Below are positions 34,458 to 41,054 of a stretch of DNA of 41,054 nt, piece after piece. The position numbers and the translations under genes are program-made. The stretch covers positions 1 to 41,054 of the IMG/VR virus record IMGVR_UViG_3300025112_000048. The stretch is one strand, 5' to 3'. How positions within the stretch are numbered: the stretch's first letter is position 1; every line of letters starts with the position of its first letter. The notes beneath the pieces are model-generated. The model was given only the letters and a program-made list of their open reading frames with translations. It was not told the origin of the DNA and ran no database searches. Origin of the DNA: a virus.

Positions 34458-35214
34458 GCTTCTTCTTCGCGTTCTTCAGGTTTTCCTGAAGTTTCCCAGG
34501 CTTAGTGTGTATAGGGCATAATTCCTTATAGTCACACCAGTTGCAGAATTGATTCTCTGTAGGAAAGAGATCATTTACTTTGGCCTTTCTCATTTTCCAT
34601 ACATCTTCAATTAGCTTGTTTTGCCAAACAGCCATCCTCTTCCTACCAAACTTTACTGTCACAAAATTATTAGTAACTGGGTAATAGTGGGCACAAGTGA
34701 TCTTATCCAGGGATACCCCTAGTTCTTTATGGATAGCGTAGGCATATCCTTGAAGCTGTTTATCGAAGAACAAATCGTGTGCCTGTTTTTCCCTCTTGGA
34801 AGTCTTGTAGTCTACGATGAGCACTCCACCGTCTGTGCCCTTGATAACACGGTCGATGATGCCATTGACAGTTATGCCTTCAGCTAAGTCAACTTCGTAT
34901 TTTATTTCCGTCCCGATAGTCTCAGAAAGATTTGCGTTCCATTTCAGGAAGTTGCGTAGACAAAGCTCGGTTCGGTCCCTATAATGGTTGGGGATCTTGA
35001 AGGCAGCTTTGTGCTCTTCGGCTAGGTCTTGAAGAGTGGAAATGTGTTTTGCCTCATATCCATCTTCAAGAATCTTATGAATGTAAGACCCGAAGTTCAA
35101 AGCTAATGCGTTTTTAGGTGTTCCAACATACCTGTCATGGTATCTATACTTATACGCCAACTTACATTGGAAATACAATGAATGTTTTGAGTTACTTACA
35201 GTGGATACGAACAT
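34408..35214 (-). CDS. PD-(D/E)XK nuclease, RecB/Cas4-like, with Fe-S cluster cysteines
   Basis: The 268-aa protein has the motifs of the RecB/AddB/Cas4 exonuclease family. These are His46 in SYIHKIL, GIIDRV with Asp121, VLIVDYKTSK with Asp135 and Lys137, and a following Q155xxxY. Four cysteines fit the 4Fe-4S staple typical of this group: C17 near the N-terminus and C224xxC227xxxxxC233 near the end. The C-terminal 35 residues are very basic and may bind DNA. A role in end processing for recombination-dependent replication is expected. The start has a good ribosome-binding site (TGGAGAAATCAT), which lies inside the divergent primase gene. The two start codons touch (CATATG). Confidence 0.9.
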   Translation of the reverse strand: MFVSTVSNSKHSLYFQCKLAYKYRYHDRYVGTPKNALALNFGSYIHKILEDGYEAKHISTLQDLAEEHKAAFKIPNHYRDRTELCLRNFLKWNANLSETIGTEIKYEVDLAEGITVNGIIDRVIKGTDGGVLIVDYKTSKREKQAHDLFFDKQLQGYAYAIHKELGVSLDKITCAHYYPVTNNFVTVKFGRKRMAVWQNKLIEDVWKMRKAKVNDLFPTENQFCNWCDYKELCPIHTKPGKLQENLKNAKKKPTRKKKPQEDPALIPE

Positions 35215-36171
35215 ATGATTTCTCCAGTGTTTATTAGAGACTACCTGACCGAAAAGTTCAAGAAAGATGGAAAAATTGTTTCAGACGGGACTGAGATAGT
35301 TATTCCGTCTATTTTCATAAAAGGTGATTACAAATGCCATATGAGTATCAACCTTGATACTGGTATGTGGCAGTGTTTTAAGTCTAAAGAAAAAGGTGGG
35401 TTTCTCAAACTATACGCAATATTGGAAGAAGTTGAGTATAGCCGAGCCAAAGGAGAGGTCTTCTACAGTTCTTATCTATCCAAGTATACTCCCAAAGAAG
35501 AAATTACTAAGTCCAACATCAAACGAGAAGCATTTGATTTTGACGAATTCCTGGCTGATTGCCAACCCTTGTGGGAAGTAGACCACAGAGATGTTACTCG
35601 TCTAGTAGAAGATGCATCTAATTTCTTACAGGATAGATGTCTTTGGGATACTGGGAAATATTGGGTGTGCCAGAAAGGCGACTATGAAGGGCGTTTAATA
35701 ATTCCATTCTTTCTAGGTGAGAAGGTAGTTTTCTTCCAAGGCAGGACTCTTGATGACAGAATGCCTAAATACAAGAATTTCAAAGGTATGAAGTGTTCTG
35801 ACATCCTATACCCTTTCGATTGGGAAGCGGACGAACTATACGTTACTGAGGGGGTTCTGTGCTGTAAAACTCTGAGATCTTTGGGATACAATGCTACTTG
35901 CATTAGCGGGTCTTATGTGAGTCGTGAACAGGCTCTTCAACTAAAACAGTTTGAAGGTAAACTTATCCTGGCTATGGATAATGATGAAGCAGGAATTTCC
36001 GCTACCCAATCCTTTAATCAAACTAGAAAAAGTCTAATGATGCCTTCTTTCTGGAGTGTGAGCCCTCTCTCCCCTTATAAGGATTGGAATGAGGAATACG
36101 TCAACGAAGGGTCAATTTATCTAAAACCAACTCTATATGATTGGGCTCACGTAGCTGCTAACGCACTATAA
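35215..36171 (+). CDS. 61: DNA primase (T4 gp61 / DnaG-type, Toprim)
   Basis: This 318-aa protein makes RNA primers at the fork. The RNA-polymerase core shows GRLIIPFF, FFQGRTLDDRMPKYKN and the Toprim motifs LYVTEG (Glu212) and LILAMDNDEAG (255-260). The length is near T4 gp61 (342 aa). The N-terminal zinc ribbon is reduced: C41-H42 and W52-x-C54 are present, but the expected last cysteine is Ser57 (CFKSKEKGG). Zinc binding, and with it template recognition, may therefore differ. No helicase domain is attached, so it likely partners a gp41-like helicase outside the window. The start codon directly abuts that of the divergent nuclease, and only a weak AGTGGA precedes it. Confidence 0.9.
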   Translation: MISPVFIRDYLTEKFKKDGKIVSDGTEIVIPSIFIKGDYKCHMSINLDTGMWQCFKSKEKGGFLKLYAILEEVEYSRAKGEVFYSSYLSKYTPKEEITKSNIKREAFDFDEFLADCQPLWEVDHRDVTRLVEDASNFLQDRCLWDTGKYWVCQKGDYEGRLIIPFFLGEKVVFFQGRTLDDRMPKYKNFKGMKCSDILYPFDWEADELYVTEGVLCCKTLRSLGYNATCISGSYVSREQALQLKQFEGKLILAMDNDEAGISATQSFNQTRKSLMMPSFWSVSPLSPYKDWNEEYVNEGSIYLKPTLYDWAHVAANAL

Positions 36172-37111
36172 AGTGCATAAGCGGAGTTACAATAGTTTCA
36201 TTGAGAACTGTATACTTTACTCTTAGTGCATAGGGGCCAAGTAAAGCACCTGACTCTCCTGTAGCTACCGACGCCATTGTCTTTAGGTCATTAGTATTCC
36301 AGTTAAACAACAGAGTATTATCTGAAGTAATATCCACTGTGGCTGAAGTATCTGAATATGCTGACACAGTTAAATGTCCCGCCAAAGCTTGATTGTCGTT
36401 CAGCTTGATAATCTGGAACATAGCACTCGTAATGACGCTGTCCTTGAAAATGTTACGAGCAGCCTCATCGATATTACGATTTTCAATAGCTACGGTAGCC
36501 TCTACCTTTAGGTTCACGGTTGAACCCAGATCAACATGCTTATTAGTTAGCCTGTTATGCATCTTGATAATTAGAGGTTCTGTAATGGCTATAAACGTAT
36601 TATCATGAAGAGATACATCTCGAATGTAAGTTGTATAATTAGACGATCCTACATTCCTTACTGTCCAAACATCAATGTAATCCCCAATTGCACTAACAGC
36701 ATTAGCCAGTGCGCTACCATTGAAATGCCCTGACAGGTCCAAAGTCCCATCGAGAACAGCAATATACTCACCAGTCTTTACACGATAGATTCCAGAAGCG
36801 GCTTCTCCTGGTTCATACGCTGTAGCTGCCAGAGCACTTCCAGCTACTCGACCTCCCCCAGGCATCCCGAGAGGGGAAGAAGCCTGGAAATGCATAAGGA
36901 TATCACCATAAACCCCCGTAGCAATCAGGCCACTACCATTCAAAATAGTGCTAGGACTGACATTCTTATCTTTCTGGAAGATGGAAACGCTACTAATGCT
37001 ATTCGGATCTGTAAACTGCCCGTCATTAATAAAAAACATACGCAGCCCCACCCGTTGGTTTACACCAGGGCGATTGTGCCTATCTACTAGTTCTACTCCG
37101 TTCAGCAGCAT
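36158..37111 (-). CDS. Hypothetical beta-rich, probably virion structural protein (317 aa)
   Basis: No family recognised. The protein starts MLLNGVELVDRHNRPGVNQR, is rich in Val, Thr, Ser and Asn, and has alternating hydrophobic patterns throughout (LGPYALRVKYTVLNETIVTP near the end), as in Ig-like or other beta-sandwich virion proteins. It begins 32 nt inside the -1 frame extension of the gp26-like gene and ends with a 14-nt convergent overlap with the primase gene. Being co-transcribed with hub assembly genes suggests a tail or baseplate role, but only by position. Confidence 0.7.
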   Translation of the reverse strand: MLLNGVELVDRHNRPGVNQRVGLRMFFINDGQFTDPNSISSVSIFQKDKNVSPSTILNGSGLIATGVYGDILMHFQASSPLGMPGGGRVAGSALAATAYEPGEAASGIYRVKTGEYIAVLDGTLDLSGHFNGSALANAVSAIGDYIDVWTVRNVGSSNYTTYIRDVSLHDNTFIAITEPLIIKMHNRLTNKHVDLGSTVNLKVEATVAIENRNIDEAARNIFKDSVITSAMFQIIKLNDNQALAGHLTVSAYSDTSATVDITSDNTLLFNWNTNDLKTMASVATGESGALLGPYALRVKYTVLNETIVTPLMHFIVR

Positions 37112-37274
37112 TGTTTTGTCTTTCTATATCCTCGTTGTAGAGTTTTAGGAAAATTGCTCTGTCGGTTCTAGTAAGTGACAGTAAATCAGACCAAGTAAAG
37201 CCTATTTCCTTTATAAGTATATAGGCTTCTAGATAGAGAGAGTTTAAGTCTAAAAATTCTTCTATCTCCCTGTA
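37080..37274 (-). CDS. -1 frame extension of the gp26-like gene (64 aa, probable programmed frameshift)
   Basis: After the T-run at 37280-37274 the -1 frame stays open for 64 codons past the gp26-like stop, to a TAG at 37082-37080. It reads YREIEEFLDLNSLYLEAYIL, then IKEIGFTWSDLLSLTRTDRA and IFLKLYNEDIERQNNAAE. No ATG, GTG or TTG lies between the previous stop in this frame (TGA just before the T-run) and this conserved-looking helical sequence, so a separate start is unlikely. A -1 shift would make a 311-aa fusion (247 + 64). This resembles the lambda gpG/gpGT tape-measure chaperone pair. The position also matches T4 gene 51, which follows gene 26. Confidence 0.75.
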   Translation of the reverse strand, partial: YREIEEFLDLNSLYLEAYILIKEIGFTWSDLLSLTRTDRAIFLKLYNEDIERQNNAAERSRTSR

Positions 37275-38014
37275 AAAAAACTTTCGTCAAACGGAACCTC
37301 CAATTTAGTTTCACAGCCACATCCTAGAGATTCGCATTTATAGAGAAATTGAGTATCAACTCCATACTCAGGCATACCGATCCCATTGAGTAGAGTATGA
37401 ATATCTTTAAGCTTGAGCTTTTTTACAACAGCCGAAATAATCTCTTTATTTGTATGTCCATCTATACTCTCAATAAATCTATACATATTGGCAGCAGCAA
37501 CTTCTACATTATTTAGATACTTGTGGTCCTCAGCCTTAGGAAAGATCACCCGAGCATGTTTTTCACAAACAGGAAGATAGACTTCTCTAGGATTAGTAAG
37601 ATCTTCGGGGACCTTGAGGTGAGCTAATTTAGAGATATCAATAGAAATCGGCTGCGTATCCCCACACTCAGGACAAGTAATATCGGCCTTAAAATCAGAA
37701 CCGTAGGAAATCTCTCTAATCTTTATTAGAATATAGATTTTATCCATCTCCAAGATTTGTCCTGGGGACACGTTTAGCAGGCACCTAGAAATAATATAAT
37801 TTATAGCTTTGTCCCCTCTAGCATCTTTTATGGATGCTATCCCTCTTTCATCCTCAAACGTCATCGGTCTAATCTGAATTGGACGACTTGGATCTTGTGG
37901 CGTATAGAACAACCCTCTCGATGGGAAATCAGCATCTACTGCGATGTCATCAGGCACGCAACCAAGAATATCGGCTACTATTTCTTCGTGAGATAGTGTT
38001 TGTTTTTGTGTCAT
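37262..38014 (-). CDS. 26: Baseplate hub assembly protein / tape measure chaperone (T4 gp26-like)
   Basis: A 250-aa protein of the T4 baseplate hub assembly family (gp26-type). It has PSRGLFYTPQDPSRPIQIRP followed by MTFEDERGIASIKDARGDKA near residues 31-70. ITCPECGDTQ (about 113-122) with a later VCEKHA may bind zinc. Length is close to other members. In T4, gp26 and gp51 help assemble the hub and tape measure. The ribosome-binding site is good (TTGGAGTTATTTTATG). The gene is divergent from uvsW, an arrangement also close to the T4 uvsW-25-26-51 region. Its end contains a slippery T-run leading into a start-less -1 frame, so a minor fusion product is expected. Confidence 0.85.
   Translation of the reverse strand: MTQKQTLSHEEIVADILGCVPDDIAVDADFPSRGLFYTPQDPSRPIQIRPMTFEDERGIASIKDARGDKAINYIISRCLLNVSPGQILEMDKIYILIKIREISYGSDFKADITCPECGDTQPISIDISKLAHLKVPEDLTNPREVYLPVCEKHARVIFPKAEDHKYLNNVEVAAANMYRFIESIDGHTNKEIISAVVKKLKLKDIHTLLNGIGMPEYGVDTQFLYKCESLGCGCETKLEVPFDESFFTGR
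37274..37280 (-). other. Candidate -1 slippery site (seven U)
   Basis: In the gp26-like frame the mRNA reads AGU UUU UUU ACA GGG AGA UAG, giving a U UUU UUU heptamer in the correct register for tandem slippage, four codons before the stop. After a one-base backward slip the two Phe codons still pair perfectly and the open -1 frame is entered. I did not find a convincing downstream pseudoknot by eye. Confidence 0.65.
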
Positions 38015-38043
38015 AAAATAACTCCAATAGCTATAATAGTCGC
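38015..38043 (+). promoter_or_regulatory. 29-nt divergent gap with a TATAAT hexamer before uvsW
   Basis: A perfect TATAAT at 38032-38037 lies seven bases before the GTG start of the helicase gene. The -35 region 17 bp upstream is poor (TGTCAT). If used as a -10 box, transcription would begin at or next to the start codon and give a leaderless mRNA, which agrees with the lack of a Shine-Dalgarno sequence. The minus strand holds the GGAG ribosome-binding site of the gp26-like gene. Confidence 0.3.
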
Positions 38044-39459
38044 GTGGAAATCAAAATAGGAACCCAAAAAGCTCAGATTATTACTGACAACCCTGAAATA
38101 CTTTCTACCTTATATGAGAGATTCTCTTTCAGGGTGAAGGGTGCAGAATTCTCTCCTGCCTACAGGGCTCGCAGATGGGATGGTAAAAAACACTTCATCA
38201 CGCGGAATGGGGTATTTAGATCGGGTCTCTTAGAAAGAGTTTTAGCTATACTCACTGAGGCAGGAGTGAAACCTTCCGTTACAGGAATGGATCATCTTCC
38301 CTGCCCACACTCAAAGGAGCGCAAGCTGCTTCGGGGACTGTCGTATTACGATTATCAATGGGAAGCTATACAAGACGCTCAGACGCACCTCAGGATGGTT
38401 GTGCAGTCTCCTACGGGCTCTGGGAAGACAATCGTTATGGCAGGCATATGGCTAAATCTCAATTGCCCAAAGTCCCTATTTATATTCAACAAGAAGCAGC
38501 TAACCTCTCAAACTTATGAGTTCTTCAAAGCCCATGGATTGAACAGCGTTGGAATATGCACAGGAGAAGGATATGAATATGGAGATACTATGTTCTGCAC
38601 TGTGCAAAGCATAGACAAGGTTTTAGACACGCACGGGGATTGTGAGGCTATCTTTGTAGATGAATGCCATGAATTTTGCCACGGTGAAACCACACTAGCT
38701 GCGATACAGGCTTTCCCAAACGCAACGTATAGATTCGGGTTTACTGCCACCCCTCCAAAAGAAAAAAATGATTCAGTTGGATTATTCAACCTGGAAGGAG
38801 CTTTGGGGCCTATCAAGATCTACAAGACTACAGCAGAACTAGTAGATGAGGGAAAGCTCTCCAAACCTATTGTTCAATTACTACAACTTCCTAAAGATAA
38901 AACAATTGATGATGAGAACATGTCTTATCAAGAAATCTACAAAGAATGCATTGTTAATAATGAATACCGTAATCAACAGATAAAACTAATCACAGAGAAG
39001 ATTAGGACAGATCACTTTGTAAGTCTTACCATGAAATATTCGACCCCTCCCCCTCCTCCCAGGATATTGATAATTGTAGAGAGTCTTGATCACCTAAATA
39101 CCTTTGAAGGTATAAACGGATTCTACACCCTAGAAGGTGTAGATGACCTAGCGACACGCTATAAAGTAATACACGACTTCTTGAATCATCCCACAAGTTC
39201 TTGTTTAGTAGGAACAAAAATTATGCAGACAGGAATCAATATTCAAGAAATATCTCACTTTATAAATGCCAGAGGACTGAAATCGGAAACAGCAACCTTA
39301 CAGGCTTTAGGTCGCACTTTGAGGAAGCAGGAGGGGCAGGAGAAGGTGTTTGTTTATGATTTCCTTGATCCTTATCGATACCTAAAAGCCCATTCAGATC
39401 AGAGGAAATCTGCTTACGAAGCAGAGGGTCACGAGGTAAAAATTCTAAATGAAAACTAA
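38044..39459 (+). CDS. uvsW: UvsW-type DNA/RNA helicase (recombination, replication switch)
   Basis: The 471-aa protein is a superfamily 2 helicase like T4 UvsW (503 aa), which unwinds R-loops and drives branch migration and fork regression. The N-terminal domain (residues 1-85) contains FSFRVKGAEFSPAYRARRWD, matching the UvsW DNA-binding N-terminus. Walker A is SPTGSGKT (122-129), the Walker B box is VDECHEF (205-211), motif III is FTATPP (233-238), and motif VI is QALGRTLRK (420-428). A proline-rich insert PPPPP occurs near residue 340. The start is GTG, supported by alignment of the N-terminus to UvsW. It lies divergent to the gp26-like gene, as uvsW neighbours genes 25 and 26 in T4. Confidence 0.95.
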   Translation: MEIKIGTQKAQIITDNPEILSTLYERFSFRVKGAEFSPAYRARRWDGKKHFITRNGVFRSGLLERVLAILTEAGVKPSVTGMDHLPCPHSKERKLLRGLSYYDYQWEAIQDAQTHLRMVVQSPTGSGKTIVMAGIWLNLNCPKSLFIFNKKQLTSQTYEFFKAHGLNSVGICTGEGYEYGDTMFCTVQSIDKVLDTHGDCEAIFVDECHEFCHGETTLAAIQAFPNATYRFGFTATPPKEKNDSVGLFNLEGALGPIKIYKTTAELVDEGKLSKPIVQLLQLPKDKTIDDENMSYQEIYKECIVNNEYRNQQIKLITEKIRTDHFVSLTMKYSTPPPPPRILIIVESLDHLNTFEGINGFYTLEGVDDLATRYKVIHDFLNHPTSSCLVGTKIMQTGINIQEISHFINARGLKSETATLQALGRTLRKQEGQEKVFVYDFLDPYRYLKAHSDQRKSAYEAEGHEVKILNEN

Positions 39460-39676
39460 AGAAGAGATTAATAAGAAGATAGGCGAACTGTCTCATACTG
39501 AAATATCCAAACTAGAATATATCATCAAAGTCTGCGAACGTCTAATGGAACGTAAATTGATTGATGAAGATACTTTGAAGGATCTCTCTAATATGTATAC
39601 TGAGATACACATTATCAAAGAAAGTTTTACTCTTCGATTGATTAGGATTTTAAAGCAGAATCACATGTTGGACTAG
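39449..39676 (+). CDS. Small hypothetical protein after uvsW (75 aa)
   Basis: A short helical, charged protein starting MKTKEEINKKIGELSHTEIS, with a second helix around KVCERLMERKLIDEDTLKDL. It overlaps the helicase 3' end by 11 nt and is thus probably translationally coupled to it. T4 also has a small gene (uvsW.1) next to uvsW, but I see no clear sequence match. The 3' end overlaps the convergent 100-aa gene by 35 nt. Function unknown. Confidence 0.6.
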   Translation: MKTKEEINKKIGELSHTEISKLEYIIKVCERLMERKLIDEDTLKDLSNMYTEIHIIKESFTLRLIRILKQNHMLD

Positions 39677-39944
39677 CATCGGAAGGTTTTTCATCTTCCC
39701 TGAGGAAGTCCAAGTTATCTACCCACGCTTTGTGAAGCTCTTCTGGGGATAACTCTCTTCCGAAAAGAAGTCTATTAGCGACCCCCCGCTCTCCAACAGC
39801 ATGAGCTAAAGCCTGCATCTTAATCCCTTTCTCCGATTGCAATTGCATTATTTTTTGTTCGTAAGAGCTAATATCATTTCTAGCTTGGGCAACCGCGAGA
39901 ATAGCAGTACGAAGTTCTAGTCTAATTTTCTTCGAAAAATCCAT
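39642..39944 (-). CDS. Small hypothetical helical protein (100 aa)
   Basis: No family recognised. Residues 1-60 are predicted helix with heptad-like spacing (LRTAILAVAQARNDISSYEQ, then KIMQLQSEKGIKMQALAHAV), suggesting a short coiled coil. The C-terminal 40 residues (FGRELSPEELHKAWVDNLDF) could form a small separate helix pair. It overlaps the upstream 70-aa gene by 23 nt and the convergent plus-strand gene by 35 nt. The composition is soluble and slightly acidic at the end. A small virion or regulatory protein is possible. Confidence 0.6.
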   Translation of the reverse strand: MDFSKKIRLELRTAILAVAQARNDISSYEQKIMQLQSEKGIKMQALAHAVGERGVANRLLFGRELSPEELHKAWVDNLDFLREDEKPSDASPTCDSALKS

Positions 39945-40134
39945 GCTTATTCCTCAAATCTTTCACCATTTGTGAATAGTTTTTATCCAATGCTTGGCAA
40001 TGCTTTATGTCTGATGCAGAAGCTAATAGAAATGCGTCAACTAGTTCTGCTGCCTCAGTGTCTTTCACTTCCTTGAAAATTTGCATAACCTTACTGATTG
40101 CGGCTGAGCGTTCGTTAGTTTTGTGATGAGTCAT
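39922..40134 (-). CDS. Small hypothetical protein (70 aa)
   Basis: A short helical protein (MTHHKTNERSAAISKVMQIF, then KEVKDTEAAELVDAFLLASA) with no recognised family. It starts 15 nt after the stop of the fibre-like gene and overlaps the next gene by 23 nt, so the two small genes are probably co-expressed. Its amphipathic helices suggest oligomerisation. No function assigned. Confidence 0.55.
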   Translation of the reverse strand: MTHHKTNERSAAISKVMQIFKEVKDTEAAELVDAFLLASASDIKHCQALDKNYSQMVKDLRNKHGFFEEN

Positions 40135-40148
40135 AGTAAAATTATAGA

Positions 40149-41054
40149 TTAGGAAATCATATTTACAGTAACAATTCCCCCCCGAGTGGTGAGAGTATTT
40201 GTAGTGAAATCACCATTAGTCCAAGATAGAGAGGTTGTCACTCCATCTGTTCCATTATGATTGAAAAAAGTATCTGCCCGCACAGTGTCAGCAACATGAA
40301 CATCCTCCAAAGGAACAGCTTTTCCAACTCCAAAATTTCCATCCTTTCTAAGTACAGCAAGTAAGTTGAAATCACCTTGTCCCGCTTCATTAGCAGCATA
40401 AGATCCAAATCGAATACAATCTGTGTCCCCTGCCTCCGCTCCACCAAAAATAGCTGTAGCATAATCTGTCCCGTCGTAATGAAGTTCTATCCCAAATCTC
40501 TTATCAACCCAAGGATAAAATCCTCCATTTCTTACTCCTGACCCAGTTTGGGCTCCCCCGCTGGCAAGATAAGATCCTTGACATGCAATTTGGAATCCAG
40601 TCAAAGGTGCCCCTGCTGCTCCAACATTTAGAGCAGATGCATTATGTATTGGAGTGTTGATACAATCTATTTCAGTAAATGCACTTAGAATCAGTTTGCT
40701 AGAAACTACCACCCCCCCATTCCAAACTGTATCAGTTCCATTGAAATAAATCTCTGAATCTCCACCCGCCCCAAATCTAATTTTATGTGTATCTCCTAGA
40801 AGTCTAAGATCCCCCGCTAAGATTCCTCCTGAGGACTCTAGAAAAGGAGCATCACCAGGGGCCGTATTTTCCCAAAGTGAAGTATCATGATATACAAGAA
40901 TAGCACTAGTTTGAGGAGATGCTACAACCATATCAGTTAAATCGTCCGCTCCAATCGTAGCCTGAGGAGCGTATATGCCAATATGGTCTCCGGCATGTTT
41001 CAAGGTAACTATGCCAAGAGGATCAGCAGACAAACTCTTAACTTTAATATTTCC
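40149..41054 (-). CDS. Tail-fibre-like virion protein, C-terminal part
   Basis: The frame is open through the right edge, so the gene starts outside the window; a TTG at 41033 is not needed as a start. The visible 301 residues are Gly, Ala, Thr and Asn-rich with repeated beta-type segments (GGILAGDLRLLGDTHKIRFG, SEIYFNGTDTVWNGG). They end in HNGTDGVTTSLSWTNGDF followed by TLTTRGGIVTVNMIS. This is typical of the distal part of phage fibres or of fibres carrying a collar-like repeat. No intramolecular chaperone or enzyme motif is visible. It may contribute to host range. Two small genes follow it. Confidence 0.75.
   Translation of the reverse strand, partial: GNIKVKSLSADPLGIVTLKHAGDHIGIYAPQATIGADDLTDMVVASPQTSAILVYHDTSLWENTAPGDAPFLESSGGILAGDLRLLGDTHKIRFGAGGDSEIYFNGTDTVWNGGVVVSSKLILSAFTEIDCINTPIHNASALNVGAAGAPLTGFQIACQGSYLASGGAQTGSGVRNGGFYPWVDKRFGIELHYDGTDYATAIFGGAEAGDTDCIRFGSYAANEAGQGDFNLLAVLRKDGNFGVGKAVPLEDVHVADTVRADTFFNHNGTDGVTTSLSWTNGDFTTNTLTTRGGIVTVNMIS

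Noticed and set aside
36163-36176. Hairpin GCACT-ATAA-AGTGC at the primase 3' end as a terminator
   Set aside because: The stem is only 5 bp and no T-tract follows on either strand.
23753-38484. Minus-strand TATAAATA octamers (T4 late promoter) at 23753-23760, 30440-30447 and 38477-38484
   Set aside because: All lie inside coding DNA. At roughly 58% A+T about two such octamers per strand are expected by chance in 41 kb, so they are not evidence by themselves. Transcript mapping would decide.
1-41054. tRNA genes, IS elements, integrase or attachment sites
   Set aside because: No cloverleaf-like sequence, transposase, integrase or terminal repeats were recognised when reading both strands; a covariance-model tRNA search would settle the tRNA question.

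Overview
The window is part of a tailed-phage genome of the T4 superfamily (contractile tail, T4-type capsid). The evidence is a set of T4-type virion proteins in T4-like order: major capsid protein gp23, scaffold gp22, prohead protease gp21, baseplate gp25, gp6, gp53 and a gp5-like spike, a gp26-like hub assembly protein, and a UvsW helicase. The DNA is moderately AT-rich and genes are packed almost without gaps. Several large virion proteins (the YYWEVDN-type fibre protein, the beta-helix protein and the LamG/SGNH baseplate protein) look more like environmental or marine T4-like phages than enteric T-evens. That impression comes from memory of the families, and the host cannot be named from this sequence. 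No tRNA, rRNA, IS element, CRISPR array or integrase was seen.

Layout, reading the minus strand in transcription order (right to left). At 41054-40149 is the 3' part of a tail-fibre-like gene, followed by two small unknown genes (40134-39642). A divergent plus-strand pair, UvsW helicase and a small protein, lies at 38044-39676. The gp26-like gene (38014-37262) is followed at once by an open -1 frame (37274-37080) that has no start codon. A run of seven T at the junction suggests a programmed -1 frameshift. Next is an unknown beta-rich protein (37111-36158). A small replication/repair island follows: a plus-strand DnaG/gp61-type primase (35215-36171), a minus-strand Fe-S RecB/Cas4-like nuclease (35214-34408) and a small plus-strand ORF (34143-34457).

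From 34099 to 6408 runs an almost gapless minus-strand tail and baseplate block: unknown protein, tape measure, tube initiator (gp48/54-like), gp53, hub, gp5-like spike, LamG/SGNH-like protein, gp25, gp6, gp7/P2-I-like wedge protein, two fibre/baseplate proteins, a beta-helix protein, a YYWEVDN protein, a Pro/Gly-rich protein and a PAAR tip protein. No gap in this block exceeds 2 nt, and most junctions are the five bases TAATG, where stop and start share one A.

From 6325 to 645 is the head block: four small charged proteins likely to be prohead core components, then gp21 with a very long basic C-terminal extension, gp22 and gp23. A strong rho-independent terminator (587-619) follows gp23. Beyond it are a 74-aa protein and the start of a neck/connector-like gene that leaves the window at base 1.

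Together these genes make and assemble the capsid and the complete baseplate, tail tip and fibres. The interspersed plus-strand genes supply primase and branch-migration helicase functions for replication and recombination. The best candidates for new biology are the gp26 frameshift, the TAATG re-initiation array, the apparently catalytically dead SGNH domain in a baseplate protein, and the 370-residue tail on the prohead protease.
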